Origin: Bacteroidia bacterium
GTDB lineage: Bacteria; Bacteroidota; Bacteroidia; J057
NCBI GenBank assembly: GCA_041391665.1
Contig: JAWKNO010000002.1
Span: forward strand, 2,232,001 to 2,296,000
DNA: 64,000 nt
Reading direction: 5' to 3'
This document shows, piece after piece, positions 17,800-25,428 of the stretch (its first letter is position 1; each line of letters opens with the position of its first letter). The notes beneath the pieces are model-generated. The model was given only the letters and a program-made list of their open reading frames with translations, was not told the origin of the DNA and searched no databases. Both the position numbers and the translations under genes were made by a program.

Positions 17800-18471
17800 A
17801 TGATAACCAACCATAATAAACAACTAATAAATGAGCTACTGGCACTCCCGGACGCGCCCGTAATTCTCAAAGAGATAAATGCCATACTAGAAGAAGAAAG
17901 AACTCGAAGAAACACTTTTTACAACAATATATCGGAGTTTGAAAAAGCGGAATTTATCAACGGGGAAATTATCATTCACTCCCCGGTAAAAAAAGAACAT
18001 AATGATGTAACCGGTTCTTTATATCAACTACTTAATACATACGTCAAAAAAAAGAAACTCGGTTATGTGGGGTATGAAAAAATCATGATTTCCTTATCCC
18101 GAAATGATTATGAGCCGGATATCTGTTTCTTCCAAAATGAAAAAGCCCAAACTTTTAAAAAAGGGCAAAGTTTATTTCCCGCCCCGGACCTTGTGATTGA
18201 AGTACTATCCACCAAAACTGCCGGAAATGACCGGGGAATCAAGTTTTCGGATTATCAGGCTCATCAGATACGGGAATATTGGATTATTGACCCAGATAAA
18301 GAAATACTGGAACAATATCGCCTCAATGACCAAAACGAATACGAGTTAATTCTTAAAGCCCGCAAAGGAATGCTGGATTGTGTGCCTGTGAACGGTTTTA
18401 AAATCGAGATTGAAGCAGTATTTGATGAAGACAAAAACCTTGAAGAACTACTGCGAATCTTAAATCTGTAA
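17800..18471 (+). CDS. Uma2 family protein (PD-(D/E)XK nuclease-like, DUF820)
   Basis: 223 residues. An N-terminal helical stretch of about 45 residues precedes the Uma2 core: EKAEFINGEIIIHSPVKKEH, then YEPDICFFQNEKA, PAPDLVIEVLSTKT and YQAHQIREYWIIDPDKEILE. The Asp in YEPDI and the Glu in DLVIEVLS are the usual active-site positions of this restriction-endonuclease fold. The natural role is unknown; such genes are multiplied in cyanobacteria and many Bacteroidota and sit alone. Here the gene is AT-rich compared with its neighbours, which suggests transfer, and it is followed by repeat-like DNA. Confidence 0.88.
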   Translation: MITNHNKQLINELLALPDAPVILKEINAILEEERTRRNTFYNNISEFEKAEFINGEIIIHSPVKKEHNDVTGSLYQLLNTYVKKKKLGYVGYEKIMISLSRNDYEPDICFFQNEKAQTFKKGQSLFPAPDLVIEVLSTKTAGNDRGIKFSDYQAHQIREYWIIDPDKEILEQYRLNDQNEYELILKARKGMLDCVPVNGFKIEIEAVFDEDKNLEELLRILNL

Positions 18472-18481
18472 AAACCAGAAA

Positions 18482-18859
18482 TCACGGCAAAGAGAGAACT
18501 TTTTGACCCGGTATCAGAGTTGTCAACCGGTCTCCAAACAACTTTCGCCGAAAAGTATCGGTATCATGTCCGGCGTTCCCGGTTTCCGGTGTTGCCAGAA
18601 AACCAATATTCACGCCACCGCGAAACAAAAAAAAGGCAGATAGGTGATACTGTCCGATAAAATATTTGGGATGTTGAAGAAATATCAGCAGATTTATTAT
18701 GGGCATTGGTTGTGGGGTTTGCAGGAGGATAGGAATCTCGAAGATGTTTGGCGGATAGGCGCAATGTTGGGGGTGCACAGATTTTGTAGCACATTTAAAC
18801 GATGCAGACTCAAAAACTGAATGGTTATCTATAAACTTTATCACTTAAAATTTAACGAC
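18482..18859. repeat. Repeat-like non-coding segment upstream of a small membrane protein gene (378 bp)
   Basis: Several frames stay open on both strands here (for example 18482-18844 and 18564-18794, minus) but none looks like a protein family. The stretch has the look of a dispersed intergenic repeat: an imperfect inverted pair (GACCCGGT near 18511 with ACCGGTC near 18527) and a G-rich part (18700-18780) whose translated forms seem familiar to me from many unrelated Bacteroidota contigs. That last point is memory only. A genome-wide self-comparison would settle it. Confidence 0.4.
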
Positions 18860-19123
18860 ATGGAAAAGAAAGTACTTGGAGAATTAACAACCGAACAACT
18901 AACCTCCAAAATAAAGACTCTGAAGGGTGTTATAATGGTATTGAGTAGTTTAGTAGTTATATATCTTTTTTATTTTATCTACCAACTGTCCGCAGGAACT
19001 TGGGATGCAAATAATACTCTAGGTTCAGTAATGTTAGGAACCTTAGGCGTTGTGATTTCATCTACAACCGTCCAATATAGTAGGGTAGTAAAGATATTAA
19101 AAGATAGGAATGAAGAGAAATAA
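18860..19123 (+). CDS. Small two-helix membrane protein
   Basis: 87 residues from the ATG at 18860; an upstream in-frame ATG at 18821 adds a non-conserved stretch. A charged start (MEKKVLGELTTEQLTSKIKT) is followed by two membrane helices (about 24-47 and 56-73) and a basic tail (KILKDRNEEK). The layout resembles small Bacteroidota membrane proteins of unknown function that begin with an ELTTEQL/EMTTEEL-like helix. It is AT-rich and lies alone between two repeat-like segments, so it looks like a mobile cassette gene. Confidence 0.65.
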   Translation: MEKKVLGELTTEQLTSKIKTLKGVIMVLSSLVVIYLFYFIYQLSAGTWDANNTLGSVMLGTLGVVISSTTVQYSRVVKILKDRNEEK

Positions 19124-19375
19124 ACGAGCTCACCGTATATCCGATAATGCTCCCTAACGGTCGCACTACGCATATACAAACCGTTCACCCAACAAAAATC
19201 AAATTGTAGATTGAAGGCTGTTTGAAGTACTTCCCTATTCACAGAACAGCATCATAGAATATCATTGTCAAAAAAGAATTGATTTTGTGATATGGATAAT
19301 TGTTGTAGATTCATGTTTAGTGCAATACTGCACCATATCCTTCACCCTATTTTTCCACCTAAAACCAATTACACA
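19124..19375. repeat. Repeat-like segment downstream of the small membrane protein gene
   Basis: About 19140-19195 holds a stem AACGGT (19156-19161) / ACCGTT (19180-19185) around the sequence CGCACTACGCATATAC. On the minus strand it reads through as part of a longer open frame that looks non-coding. It resembles short elements that I recall at the ends of small single-gene cassettes in Bacteroidota, but this is unverified. The rest of the gap (to 19375) shows nothing but the probable promoter region of the next gene. Confidence 0.4.
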
Positions 19376-19744
19376 ATGAAAAATTTTCTGGCACTGCCCA
19401 TCCTGTTTATTCTCGTTTCGGGTTTTACGCTCAACCCTGCACCCGCTCATGAGGAATTGCCCATTGGTACCTATGGCGTGGGCGTTTGTGATGGTATAGC
19501 GGTTGAAAACATTCAGGTTCAGCTCACCCTGAACGAAGATTTTACCTTTCATTATATCAACAATTCCAATCCTTCAAAAAGGATAAATGTCAGCGGTACA
19601 TGGACATTAAAAGGTAAAACCATTCGCCTGAAGGATTATTCCTCTGCTACTGCCATTCCTGCCGAATGGATGATCGCAGCAAATTACCCCTGCCTCAAAT
19701 CGAGGAAAGGCATGGAGTTTACGCGGCTGTGTCAGGTGAATTAG
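19376..19744 (+). CDS. Small secreted protein, NlpE-N-like
   Basis: 122 residues from the ATG at 19376, which starts a proper signal peptide (MKNFLALPILFILVSGFTL). Longer upstream starts add 28 residues with no sense as a protein. The mature part, with two-stranded patterns (GTYGVGVCDGIAVENIQVQL, FTFHYINNSNPSK, INVSGTWTLKGKTIRL) and Cys residues, resembles the N-terminal NlpE copper-resistance barrel (GxY.G..PCADC), but the typical CxxC is absent. Its end overlaps the convergent VOC gene by 4 bp. Function unknown. Confidence 0.65.
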   Translation: MKNFLALPILFILVSGFTLNPAPAHEELPIGTYGVGVCDGIAVENIQVQLTLNEDFTFHYINNSNPSKRINVSGTWTLKGKTIRLKDYSSATAIPAEWMIAANYPCLKSRKGMEFTRLCQVN

Positions 19745-20112
19745 CGGGTTGCTGCAATCACCACCCGATAACCATCAGGATCGAGAATCATCACGCCATT
19801 TTCCGACCAATAGGGGTTTTGGGGCTGGATAAATTCCACCTGATGTTCCCGAAGGTGTGCTAAAAGCCGGGTATATTTTTCTTCCGATTCGGGGTAAAAA
19901 ACCAAAATATCATCCTCGTCAAATGTATGATTTGCCGGCTGGTCGGATTCTGTAAATTCCAGATGCCAGCCGGCATTTTTATATCCCAGAAATATCCCGT
20001 TATAATTGTCGTGATCCTCAAAACCACCCAATAAGTCAAAGCCGAGCACATCGGTATAAAAGCTTTTTAGCTTTTCGAGGTTGTTTGTATGTCGCGCAAA
20101 TCTGAATTTCAT
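19741..20112 (-). CDS. VOC superfamily (glyoxalase/bleomycin-resistance-like) protein
   Basis: 123 residues, one VOC fold: FARHTNNLEKLKSFYTDVLG opens the first beta-alpha-beta-beta-beta unit and ENGVMILDPDGYRVVIAATR closes the second. Possible metal ligands are His8, Glu52 (HLEF) and one late acidic residue, incompletely matching glyoxalase I. A dioxygenase, isomerase or simple binding role are all possible. It is convergent with the NlpE-like gene and diverges from the GH127 gene. Confidence 0.85.
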   Translation of the reverse strand: MKFRFARHTNNLEKLKSFYTDVLGFDLLGGFEDHDNYNGIFLGYKNAGWHLEFTESDQPANHTFDEDDILVFYPESEEKYTRLLAHLREHQVEFIQPQNPYWSENGVMILDPDGYRVVIAATR

Positions 20113-20161
20113 GATGGAATTATCTTAAGGAGTCTTATCTTCGGGAAAACCGATTGAAGTC

Positions 20162-22093
20162 ATGAAAAAACTATGTTTCTGGTTGAGCTCAGCCTTTCTG
20201 ATTGCCTGTCAGCCATCCCCCCAATCGTCTGCGCCTTCCCATGATTACCCTATTCATCCGGTTCCTTTTACCAATGTATTGATTGACGGAGGGTTTTGGC
20301 TCCCGCGGCTGGACACAAACCGCAAGGTAACTATTCCCTACGATTTCCAGAAATGTGAGGAGACCGGGCGGATCAATAATTTTGCCATCGCGGGCGGATT
20401 AATAAAAGGCGAGTTTCGCGGCAAAAGATACGACGATTCTGACGTGTATAAAGTGATCGAAGGGGCGTCCTATTCGCTCAAAACGCATCCTGACCCTGCA
20501 CTGGAAGCATATCTCGATTCGCTGATTGTAAAAATTGCCGCAGCTCAGGAAGACGACGGATATCTCTACACCACCCGTACGGTCAATCCCGACAAACCGA
20601 TCGATGCCACGCCCGGTCGCTGGTCCAATATGTACAGGGACCACGAACTCTACAATGTCGGGCATATGTATGAAGCCGCTGTAGCGCATTTTCAGGCGAC
20701 GGGAAAACGCACCCTGCTGGATGTAGCACTGAAAAATGCAGATTTACTTACCCGGACATTTGGTCCAGGTCTGAAATCGGGTGTATCAGGTCATCAGGAA
20801 ATTGAAATTGGCCTTGCCAAACTGTATCGCACCACCGGCGAAAAAAAATACCTGGATCTGGCCCGTTTTTTCCTCGACGAAAGAGGCAAAGAAGCCCTCA
20901 CAGATACCACAGGCAAAGACTTTGCCTATATCCAAAATCACCTGCCGGTGACAGAGCAGTCGGAAGCCGTAGGGCATGCCGTAAGGGCGGGATATATGTA
21001 TTCGGGGATGGCTGACATTGGTGCGCTGACTGGAGATACGGCCTATATTCAGGCGATCGACAGGTTGTGGGAGAATGTAGTCAATAAAAAAATGTACATC
21101 ACCGGAGGAATCGGTTCCCGACCCCATGGCGAAGCCTTTGGCGACGACTATGAGTTACCCAACGCAACCGCTTACAATGAAACCTGTGCGGCCATCGCCA
21201 ATATGTTTTGGAACTACCGCCTGTTTCTCCTACACGGAGACGCGCAGTATATGGATATATTTGAGCGAATTCTTTACAACGGTTTCCTCGGAGGGGTGTC
21301 GCTGGACGGGAACTCATTTTTTTATCCGAATGTACTGGAAACCGCAGGCGACAACCTGCGACAGCCATGGTTTAGCACAGCCTGTTGTCCGGTAAATGTG
21401 GTGAGATTTCTTCCTTCTTTACCCGGCTATGCCTACGCCTCCAAAGACAAAGAAATTTATATCAACCTTTTCCTCAGCAGTACAGCGACTGTTCAGATGC
21501 CTGAGCAATCAGTGGTTATTCACCAGCAGACGGATTACCCATGGGCGGGAAAAGTAAATTTCACGGTTACACCTGAGCAGGAAGACACCTTCAGCGTTGC
21601 CATCAGAATCCCCGGCTGGGCTGATAACCGGCCTGTGCCGGGCGACCTGTATCAGTATCCCAACCGCACCAACCGCAATATGTTTTTGCGGGTGAATGGG
21701 GAATTGATTTATCCACAGATGAAAAATGGATTTGCCCATATCATTCGAAGCTGGAAAGCGGGAGACAAAGTTGAGTTGGAACTCCCTATGTCGGTGCGAA
21801 GAGTAGTAGCCAACGAAGCTGTAGCCGAAGACCGCGGCAAGGTAGCACTGGAGCGCGGCCCGATCGTGTACTGCGCAGAAAGTGTAGACAATGGCGGCAA
21901 AGCGCTCAATCTAAATATGCCTGAAGCAGGTAAGTTTGAGGTAAATTTCAGGCCTGACCTGCTGGGAGGTATAAATGTCGTTACCGGCACTGCTATTCAG
22001 GAAGGTATGGAAGTGCCCTTTACGGCTATTCCCTACTACGCCCGCGCCCATCGCGGCAGCGTCGAAATGCGGGTTTGGTTTCCCGTACAGTAA
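20162..22093 (+). CDS. GH127 family beta-L-arabinofuranosidase-like lipoprotein (DUF1680)
   Basis: 643 residues. The lipoprotein signal has Cys16 in AFLIAC. The (alpha/alpha)6 barrel carries the zinc-cysteine centre: Glu340-Thr-Cys342 in AYNETCAAIANMFW and Cys408-Cys409 in STACCPVNVVRFLPSLPG. By comparison with the bifidobacterial enzyme HypBA1 (Glu338, Cys340, Cys417, Cys418) Cys408 would be the nucleophile. GGIGSRPHGEAFGDDYELPN is also typical. It would remove beta-L-arabinofuranose or a related sugar from plant or algal glycans at the cell envelope. No partner carbohydrate genes are adjacent. Confidence 0.92.
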   Translation: MKKLCFWLSSAFLIACQPSPQSSAPSHDYPIHPVPFTNVLIDGGFWLPRLDTNRKVTIPYDFQKCEETGRINNFAIAGGLIKGEFRGKRYDDSDVYKVIEGASYSLKTHPDPALEAYLDSLIVKIAAAQEDDGYLYTTRTVNPDKPIDATPGRWSNMYRDHELYNVGHMYEAAVAHFQATGKRTLLDVALKNADLLTRTFGPGLKSGVSGHQEIEIGLAKLYRTTGEKKYLDLARFFLDERGKEALTDTTGKDFAYIQNHLPVTEQSEAVGHAVRAGYMYSGMADIGALTGDTAYIQAIDRLWENVVNKKMYITGGIGSRPHGEAFGDDYELPNATAYNETCAAIANMFWNYRLFLLHGDAQYMDIFERILYNGFLGGVSLDGNSFFYPNVLETAGDNLRQPWFSTACCPVNVVRFLPSLPGYAYASKDKEIYINLFLSSTATVQMPEQSVVIHQQTDYPWAGKVNFTVTPEQEDTFSVAIRIPGWADNRPVPGDLYQYPNRTNRNMFLRVNGELIYPQMKNGFAHIIRSWKAGDKVELELPMSVRRVVANEAVAEDRGKVALERGPIVYCAESVDNGGKALNLNMPEAGKFEVNFRPDLLGGINVVTGTAIQEGMEVPFTAIPYYARAHRGSVEMRVWFPVQ

Positions 22094-22097
22094 CCTC

Positions 22098-22937
22098 CTA
22101 TTGCCTCATATATGGCCCCAACAATTGGGCCATGGTCTGCGCGCTTTGCGCTGATTCTGACGGGCACCGCTGTGCCCGGTCAAGTGGCAATACCTGATTG
22201 GCGACGAGAAAAGCATAACGTCCCGGATCGTAACCGTAGAGCCAGCAGGCGATATTAAAAAAACGCTGCTCGTTGAGCCCATGTTCGTCCCAGTAGGGAA
22301 AACTATGCCCTGGCTGATAGTTTTGCGCCAGATAGGCAAAAAACTCTCCGCCATGAAAGGCTTGTTCGGAAGCACCGGACATCACCAGCAAATACGTAGC
22401 GATCTGGTCGGCGGCATCCTCTTCGCGGCCCAACACGGGTAGTTTCAGCTGATCAACCAGGGCATGCCCGATTTCGTGAAAGAGCGTAAAGGCAGTCGCA
22501 CCTAGTACCGCATCGGTAAATTGAGCCTGGTCCTGATAGTAAGGACTAAAAATTTGCTCTTCCTGATAGAAAAACTCATCACAAAATAAAATCTGCGATT
22601 TCGCCGGATCGTAATGCGCATCTACCGCTCCGCAAGGCTGAACCAGGATGGAAATGTTTTTGGGTAAGACAATGGCCTTGTTAAGATTTTGAATTAAATC
22701 GTTGAACAGTCCACTGTTTCTGACGACCTGACCCGCACGGGAAACATAAAACCCTCCCTGGGAGCGATTCAGACTGGTAAGCAAAACAAACCCGCCTTCA
22801 TCAGGCGCTTCGATAATTGCTGGTGCCGGATCGACAAACCACTCAACAGGACGAATGATTTCCATGCGGATCAAAAAGAAAAAGATCACACCTGCACCCA
22901 GCAGAATGGATCCAAAACTAAGGCTGCGGTTTCCCAT
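22098..22937 (-). CDS. DUF4344 putative metallopeptidase
   Basis: 279 residues. An N-terminal membrane anchor (about 8-24) is followed by an extracytoplasmic domain. The zinc motif HEIGH (His154, Glu155, His158) and the downstream GREEDAADQIATYLL, which supplies the third ligand, define DUF4344. The family is described as putative metallopeptidases of unknown substrate. It is convergent with GH127 (4-bp gap) and not linked to any obvious partner. All expected zinc-site residues are present. Confidence 0.85.
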   Translation of the reverse strand: MGNRSLSFGSILLGAGVIFFFLIRMEIIRPVEWFVDPAPAIIEAPDEGGFVLLTSLNRSQGGFYVSRAGQVVRNSGLFNDLIQNLNKAIVLPKNISILVQPCGAVDAHYDPAKSQILFCDEFFYQEEQIFSPYYQDQAQFTDAVLGATAFTLFHEIGHALVDQLKLPVLGREEDAADQIATYLLVMSGASEQAFHGGEFFAYLAQNYQPGHSFPYWDEHGLNEQRFFNIACWLYGYDPGRYAFLVANQVLPLDRAQRCPSESAQSAQTMAQLLGPYMRQ

Positions 22938-23008
22938 ATTTATTGTTGTCAGATTGGCCTAAATGTAGGAAATAAGCGCCAATCTAAACACAATTTTTTC
23001 GGCAGAGA

Positions 23009-24979
23009 TTATTCTGATATTTGGCCTGTCGAAGGAGCGATTGAAGAAATAGTTTGTGCCACATTTTCCTTACCCGAATCCAAAAACCATTTGTCAATCA
23101 TTGCTTCCATCTCTGATAATTTGACTGGTTTGGACAGAAAATCATTCATTCCGGCTTCCATGCATCGTACTCGGTCTTCGTTCATGACATTGGCAGTCAT
23201 GGCAATAATAATGGGCTGAAGGGTGGTTTCTCCCTGATTTTTTCGGATTTCGCGTGTAGCTTCCAGCCCATCTTTCTCCGGCATTTGCATATCCATCAGG
23301 ATCAGGTCATAAGATATGGTACTTGCAGCCAATACGGCTTCTGCTCCATTGCTGGCCACATCGGCCCTCAGGCCTATTTTATCGAGCAGCCGAAGTGCTA
23401 CCTTTTGATTGATCGTATTATCTTCCGCCAGCAAAATCCTGATTGGAAGTGAACCAACTGCTCTTTCAGGACGGGAGGGACTGGCGTTATTGGTTTTTTC
23501 TTTGGAAGGTAAAGTAACTGTTCTAAATACAGCGTTAAACAGTTGTTCGTTCCTGACAGGCTTTATTTGCCAGGAATTAAACCATTGGCGGTCATCCTGA
23601 TTTTCGGGATTACCACTGGAACTCAGCATAATCAGATTGACACTGTCCCCCCGGATCTGCCTGATTTCTTTTGCCAGGGTAACGCCATCCATCAAAGGCA
23701 TATTCAGGTCCACAATCACTACTGAGGGCTGAAAATGCGGATCTGAAAACATACTCAGCGCTTTTAGAGGCAAATTAGTCTGGCTAACTTTCAATCCCCA
23801 TTTTTTCAGACGGGAGGTCAAAATTTTCAGATTGGCCTCATTATCATCGACAATCAATACCTCATTTATTGTTTGTGAGGGAAAATATAGTCCTTTGCCG
23901 ACATCTTTCGCAATGGGAACCTGAAGTGTAAAATAGAATGTGCTGCCTGATCCTTCTACACTTTCCACGCCGATTTCCCCGCCCATCAGACTCACCAGTT
24001 TGTTGCAAATGGCAAGCCCCAATCCTGTTCCGCCATATTTGCGCGTGGTAGATGCATCAACCTGGGAGAAAGACTTAAATAATTTATCCACCCTGTCTGC
24101 AGGAATGCCAATTCCACTATCTTTCACGGCAAACCGGAGAATGTGCAAATCCCCTTTTTTACCCAGACTTTTTACATGGACGAAGATCTCACCCGAGTCA
24201 GTAAACTTAACGGCATTGCTCACAAGGTTTACCAATATCTGCCTTATCCGGGTAATATCGCCCGAAATATAGGCTGGAACGGAATCCTGTACTTCGTAGA
24301 TCAGTTCGAGGTTTTTTTCATTGGCTTTGGTACTCAACAGATCAAAGGCATCTTCAATCGGGTCAATCAGTGCAAAAGGATGTTCTTCCAACTCCATTTT
24401 GCCTGATTCAATTTTGGAGTAGTCCAAAATATCGTTGATGATACACAGCAGGGATTCTCCACTCATTCTGACAATATTCACAAAATCTGCCTGCTCAGCT
24501 TCCAGAATTGTCTCTGATAACAGCCCGGTCAAACCAATGATTGCATTGAGCGGCGTTCTGATCTCATGACTCATATTAGACAAAAATTCGGAGCGGGCTT
24601 TCGCCGCATTTTCAGCGGTCAATCTCGCCCGTATCAGGTTTTCCTCGACATGTACCCGCTCTGTGATTTCCTGATGAAGGTCTTGATTCTTCTGGATGAG
24701 TTCTTTGGTTCTTTGAACTACCTGATTTTCCAGGTTATCATTTAATGCAGAGAGTGTGTCCTGCTTTTTACCGACCATCCATGAGAGAAAACCAAGGAAA
24801 AGGGGCGCAAGGTCGATAATCCAGAGTAATGGTTGTTCTTTTTGAGCCACCCATAAATTCAAAGGGTTGATGGCTAACCCCAGAATTTTAATCTCAACTA
24901 TAGCAGCCAGAAGAGGGAAAAAAAGACCAATCGCACTACCAATCAGCGTATAGCGACTGGTAGTGCTATATTTTTTCAT
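23009..24979 (-). CDS. Hybrid sensor histidine kinase with two receiver domains
   Basis: 656 residues. Two membrane helices (about 11-33 and 50-70) with only a short loop between them are followed by a coiled coil (75-125), HisKA with His138 in SNMSHEIRTPLN, HATPase (NLVSNAVKFT, DSGIGIP, GGTGLGLAI), then REC1 (375-485, Asp424 in VIVDLNMP) and REC2 (513-625, Asp563 in ILMDMQMP). It lacks an extracellular sensor domain, so it may sense the membrane itself or an intracellular cue through the coiled coil. There is no HPt domain and no neighbouring response regulator; phosphotransfer to an unlinked HPt protein or output through REC2 is inferred. Confidence 0.93.
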   Translation of the reverse strand: MKKYSTTSRYTLIGSAIGLFFPLLAAIVEIKILGLAINPLNLWVAQKEQPLLWIIDLAPLFLGFLSWMVGKKQDTLSALNDNLENQVVQRTKELIQKNQDLHQEITERVHVEENLIRARLTAENAAKARSEFLSNMSHEIRTPLNAIIGLTGLLSETILEAEQADFVNIVRMSGESLLCIINDILDYSKIESGKMELEEHPFALIDPIEDAFDLLSTKANEKNLELIYEVQDSVPAYISGDITRIRQILVNLVSNAVKFTDSGEIFVHVKSLGKKGDLHILRFAVKDSGIGIPADRVDKLFKSFSQVDASTTRKYGGTGLGLAICNKLVSLMGGEIGVESVEGSGSTFYFTLQVPIAKDVGKGLYFPSQTINEVLIVDDNEANLKILTSRLKKWGLKVSQTNLPLKALSMFSDPHFQPSVVIVDLNMPLMDGVTLAKEIRQIRGDSVNLIMLSSSGNPENQDDRQWFNSWQIKPVRNEQLFNAVFRTVTLPSKEKTNNASPSRPERAVGSLPIRILLAEDNTINQKVALRLLDKIGLRADVASNGAEAVLAASTISYDLILMDMQMPEKDGLEATREIRKNQGETTLQPIIIAMTANVMNEDRVRCMEAGMNDFLSKPVKLSEMEAMIDKWFLDSGKENVAQTISSIAPSTGQISE

Positions 24980-25067
24980 TCAGCAGAAGGTTCATTAGAA
25001 TCATTGCCAAATGAAATCAGAAATCAACACTTCTCAATTCCTATTCTGCATGAAAACTAACAGGTAA

Positions 25068-25296
25068 TTTGGGGGCAAAAAAAATTCCGGTGCCCGCTAC
25101 GACACCGGAGTATTCCTTGTCAACTTCCAATTCACTGGTATGCCTTTTACGGCAAATTCACCTAAAGCTAACGAAGGTACATTCACTCATCACAAGCAAT
25201 CTGTTACCTCAGACTGGCTTTAATGGTGATGAACTGGATAGAATAGCAATTGGAACTAATCATTTGGGTACCTCCTTTCAATTAAGTGAAACATAG
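25068..25296 (+). pseudogene. Short coding remnant broken by a probable frameshift
   Basis: One frame (25068 to the TAA near 25214) reads protein-like: GARYDTGVFLVNFQFTGMPF, then TANSPKANEGTF to TSDWL. The adjoining frame continues with NGDELDRIAIGTNHLGTSFQ to a TAG at 25296. A one-base indel near 25215 would join them. There is no good start codon, and a TAA stands just upstream at 25065. I do not recognise the family. It could also be chance; codon statistics or a protein search of the joined frames would decide. Confidence 0.3.
25073..25109 (-). terminator. Intrinsic terminator for leftward transcription
   Basis: A 7-bp stem, TCCGGTG (25086-25092) / CACCGGA (25103-25109), is followed on the minus strand by a run of about nine T (A run at 25077-25084 on the plus strand). 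It would end transcription coming from the S9 peptidase. Confidence 0.6.
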
Positions 25297-25428
25297 CCAA
25301 CAGGCCTCACCTTTGGTCCTTCCGCGGGCTAACTTCCTGTTGTCGGTAGCGACAGCTACCTCGCGAATGTGAATATAAAAGATGGCAACGGGTTTTCCAA
25401 CACCAGATGCCCGTGTGTCAAAATTTTA

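Larger units (their letters stand above)
24980..25428. other. 449-bp gap with terminator-like hairpins and a coding remnant
   Basis: The gap lies between the 5' end of the kinase and the 3' end of the S9 peptidase. It holds a GGTAGC / GCTACC hairpin at 25345-25360 (tetraloop GACA), a minus-strand terminator near 25073-25109 and a plus-strand coding remnant at 25068-25296 (both listed separately). The distance of about 320 bases between the peptidase stop and the terminator is long for this window. Confidence 0.5.

Noticed and set aside
18482..18844. 120-codon minus-strand frame
   Set aside because: No start context, no family, and frames on both strands are open at once; treated as repeat-like DNA.
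25201..25275. Minus-strand 19-codon ORF behind a perfect AAAGGAGG sequence
   Set aside because: Shine-Dalgarno sites are not used as a rule in this phylum and the peptide has no distinctive features.
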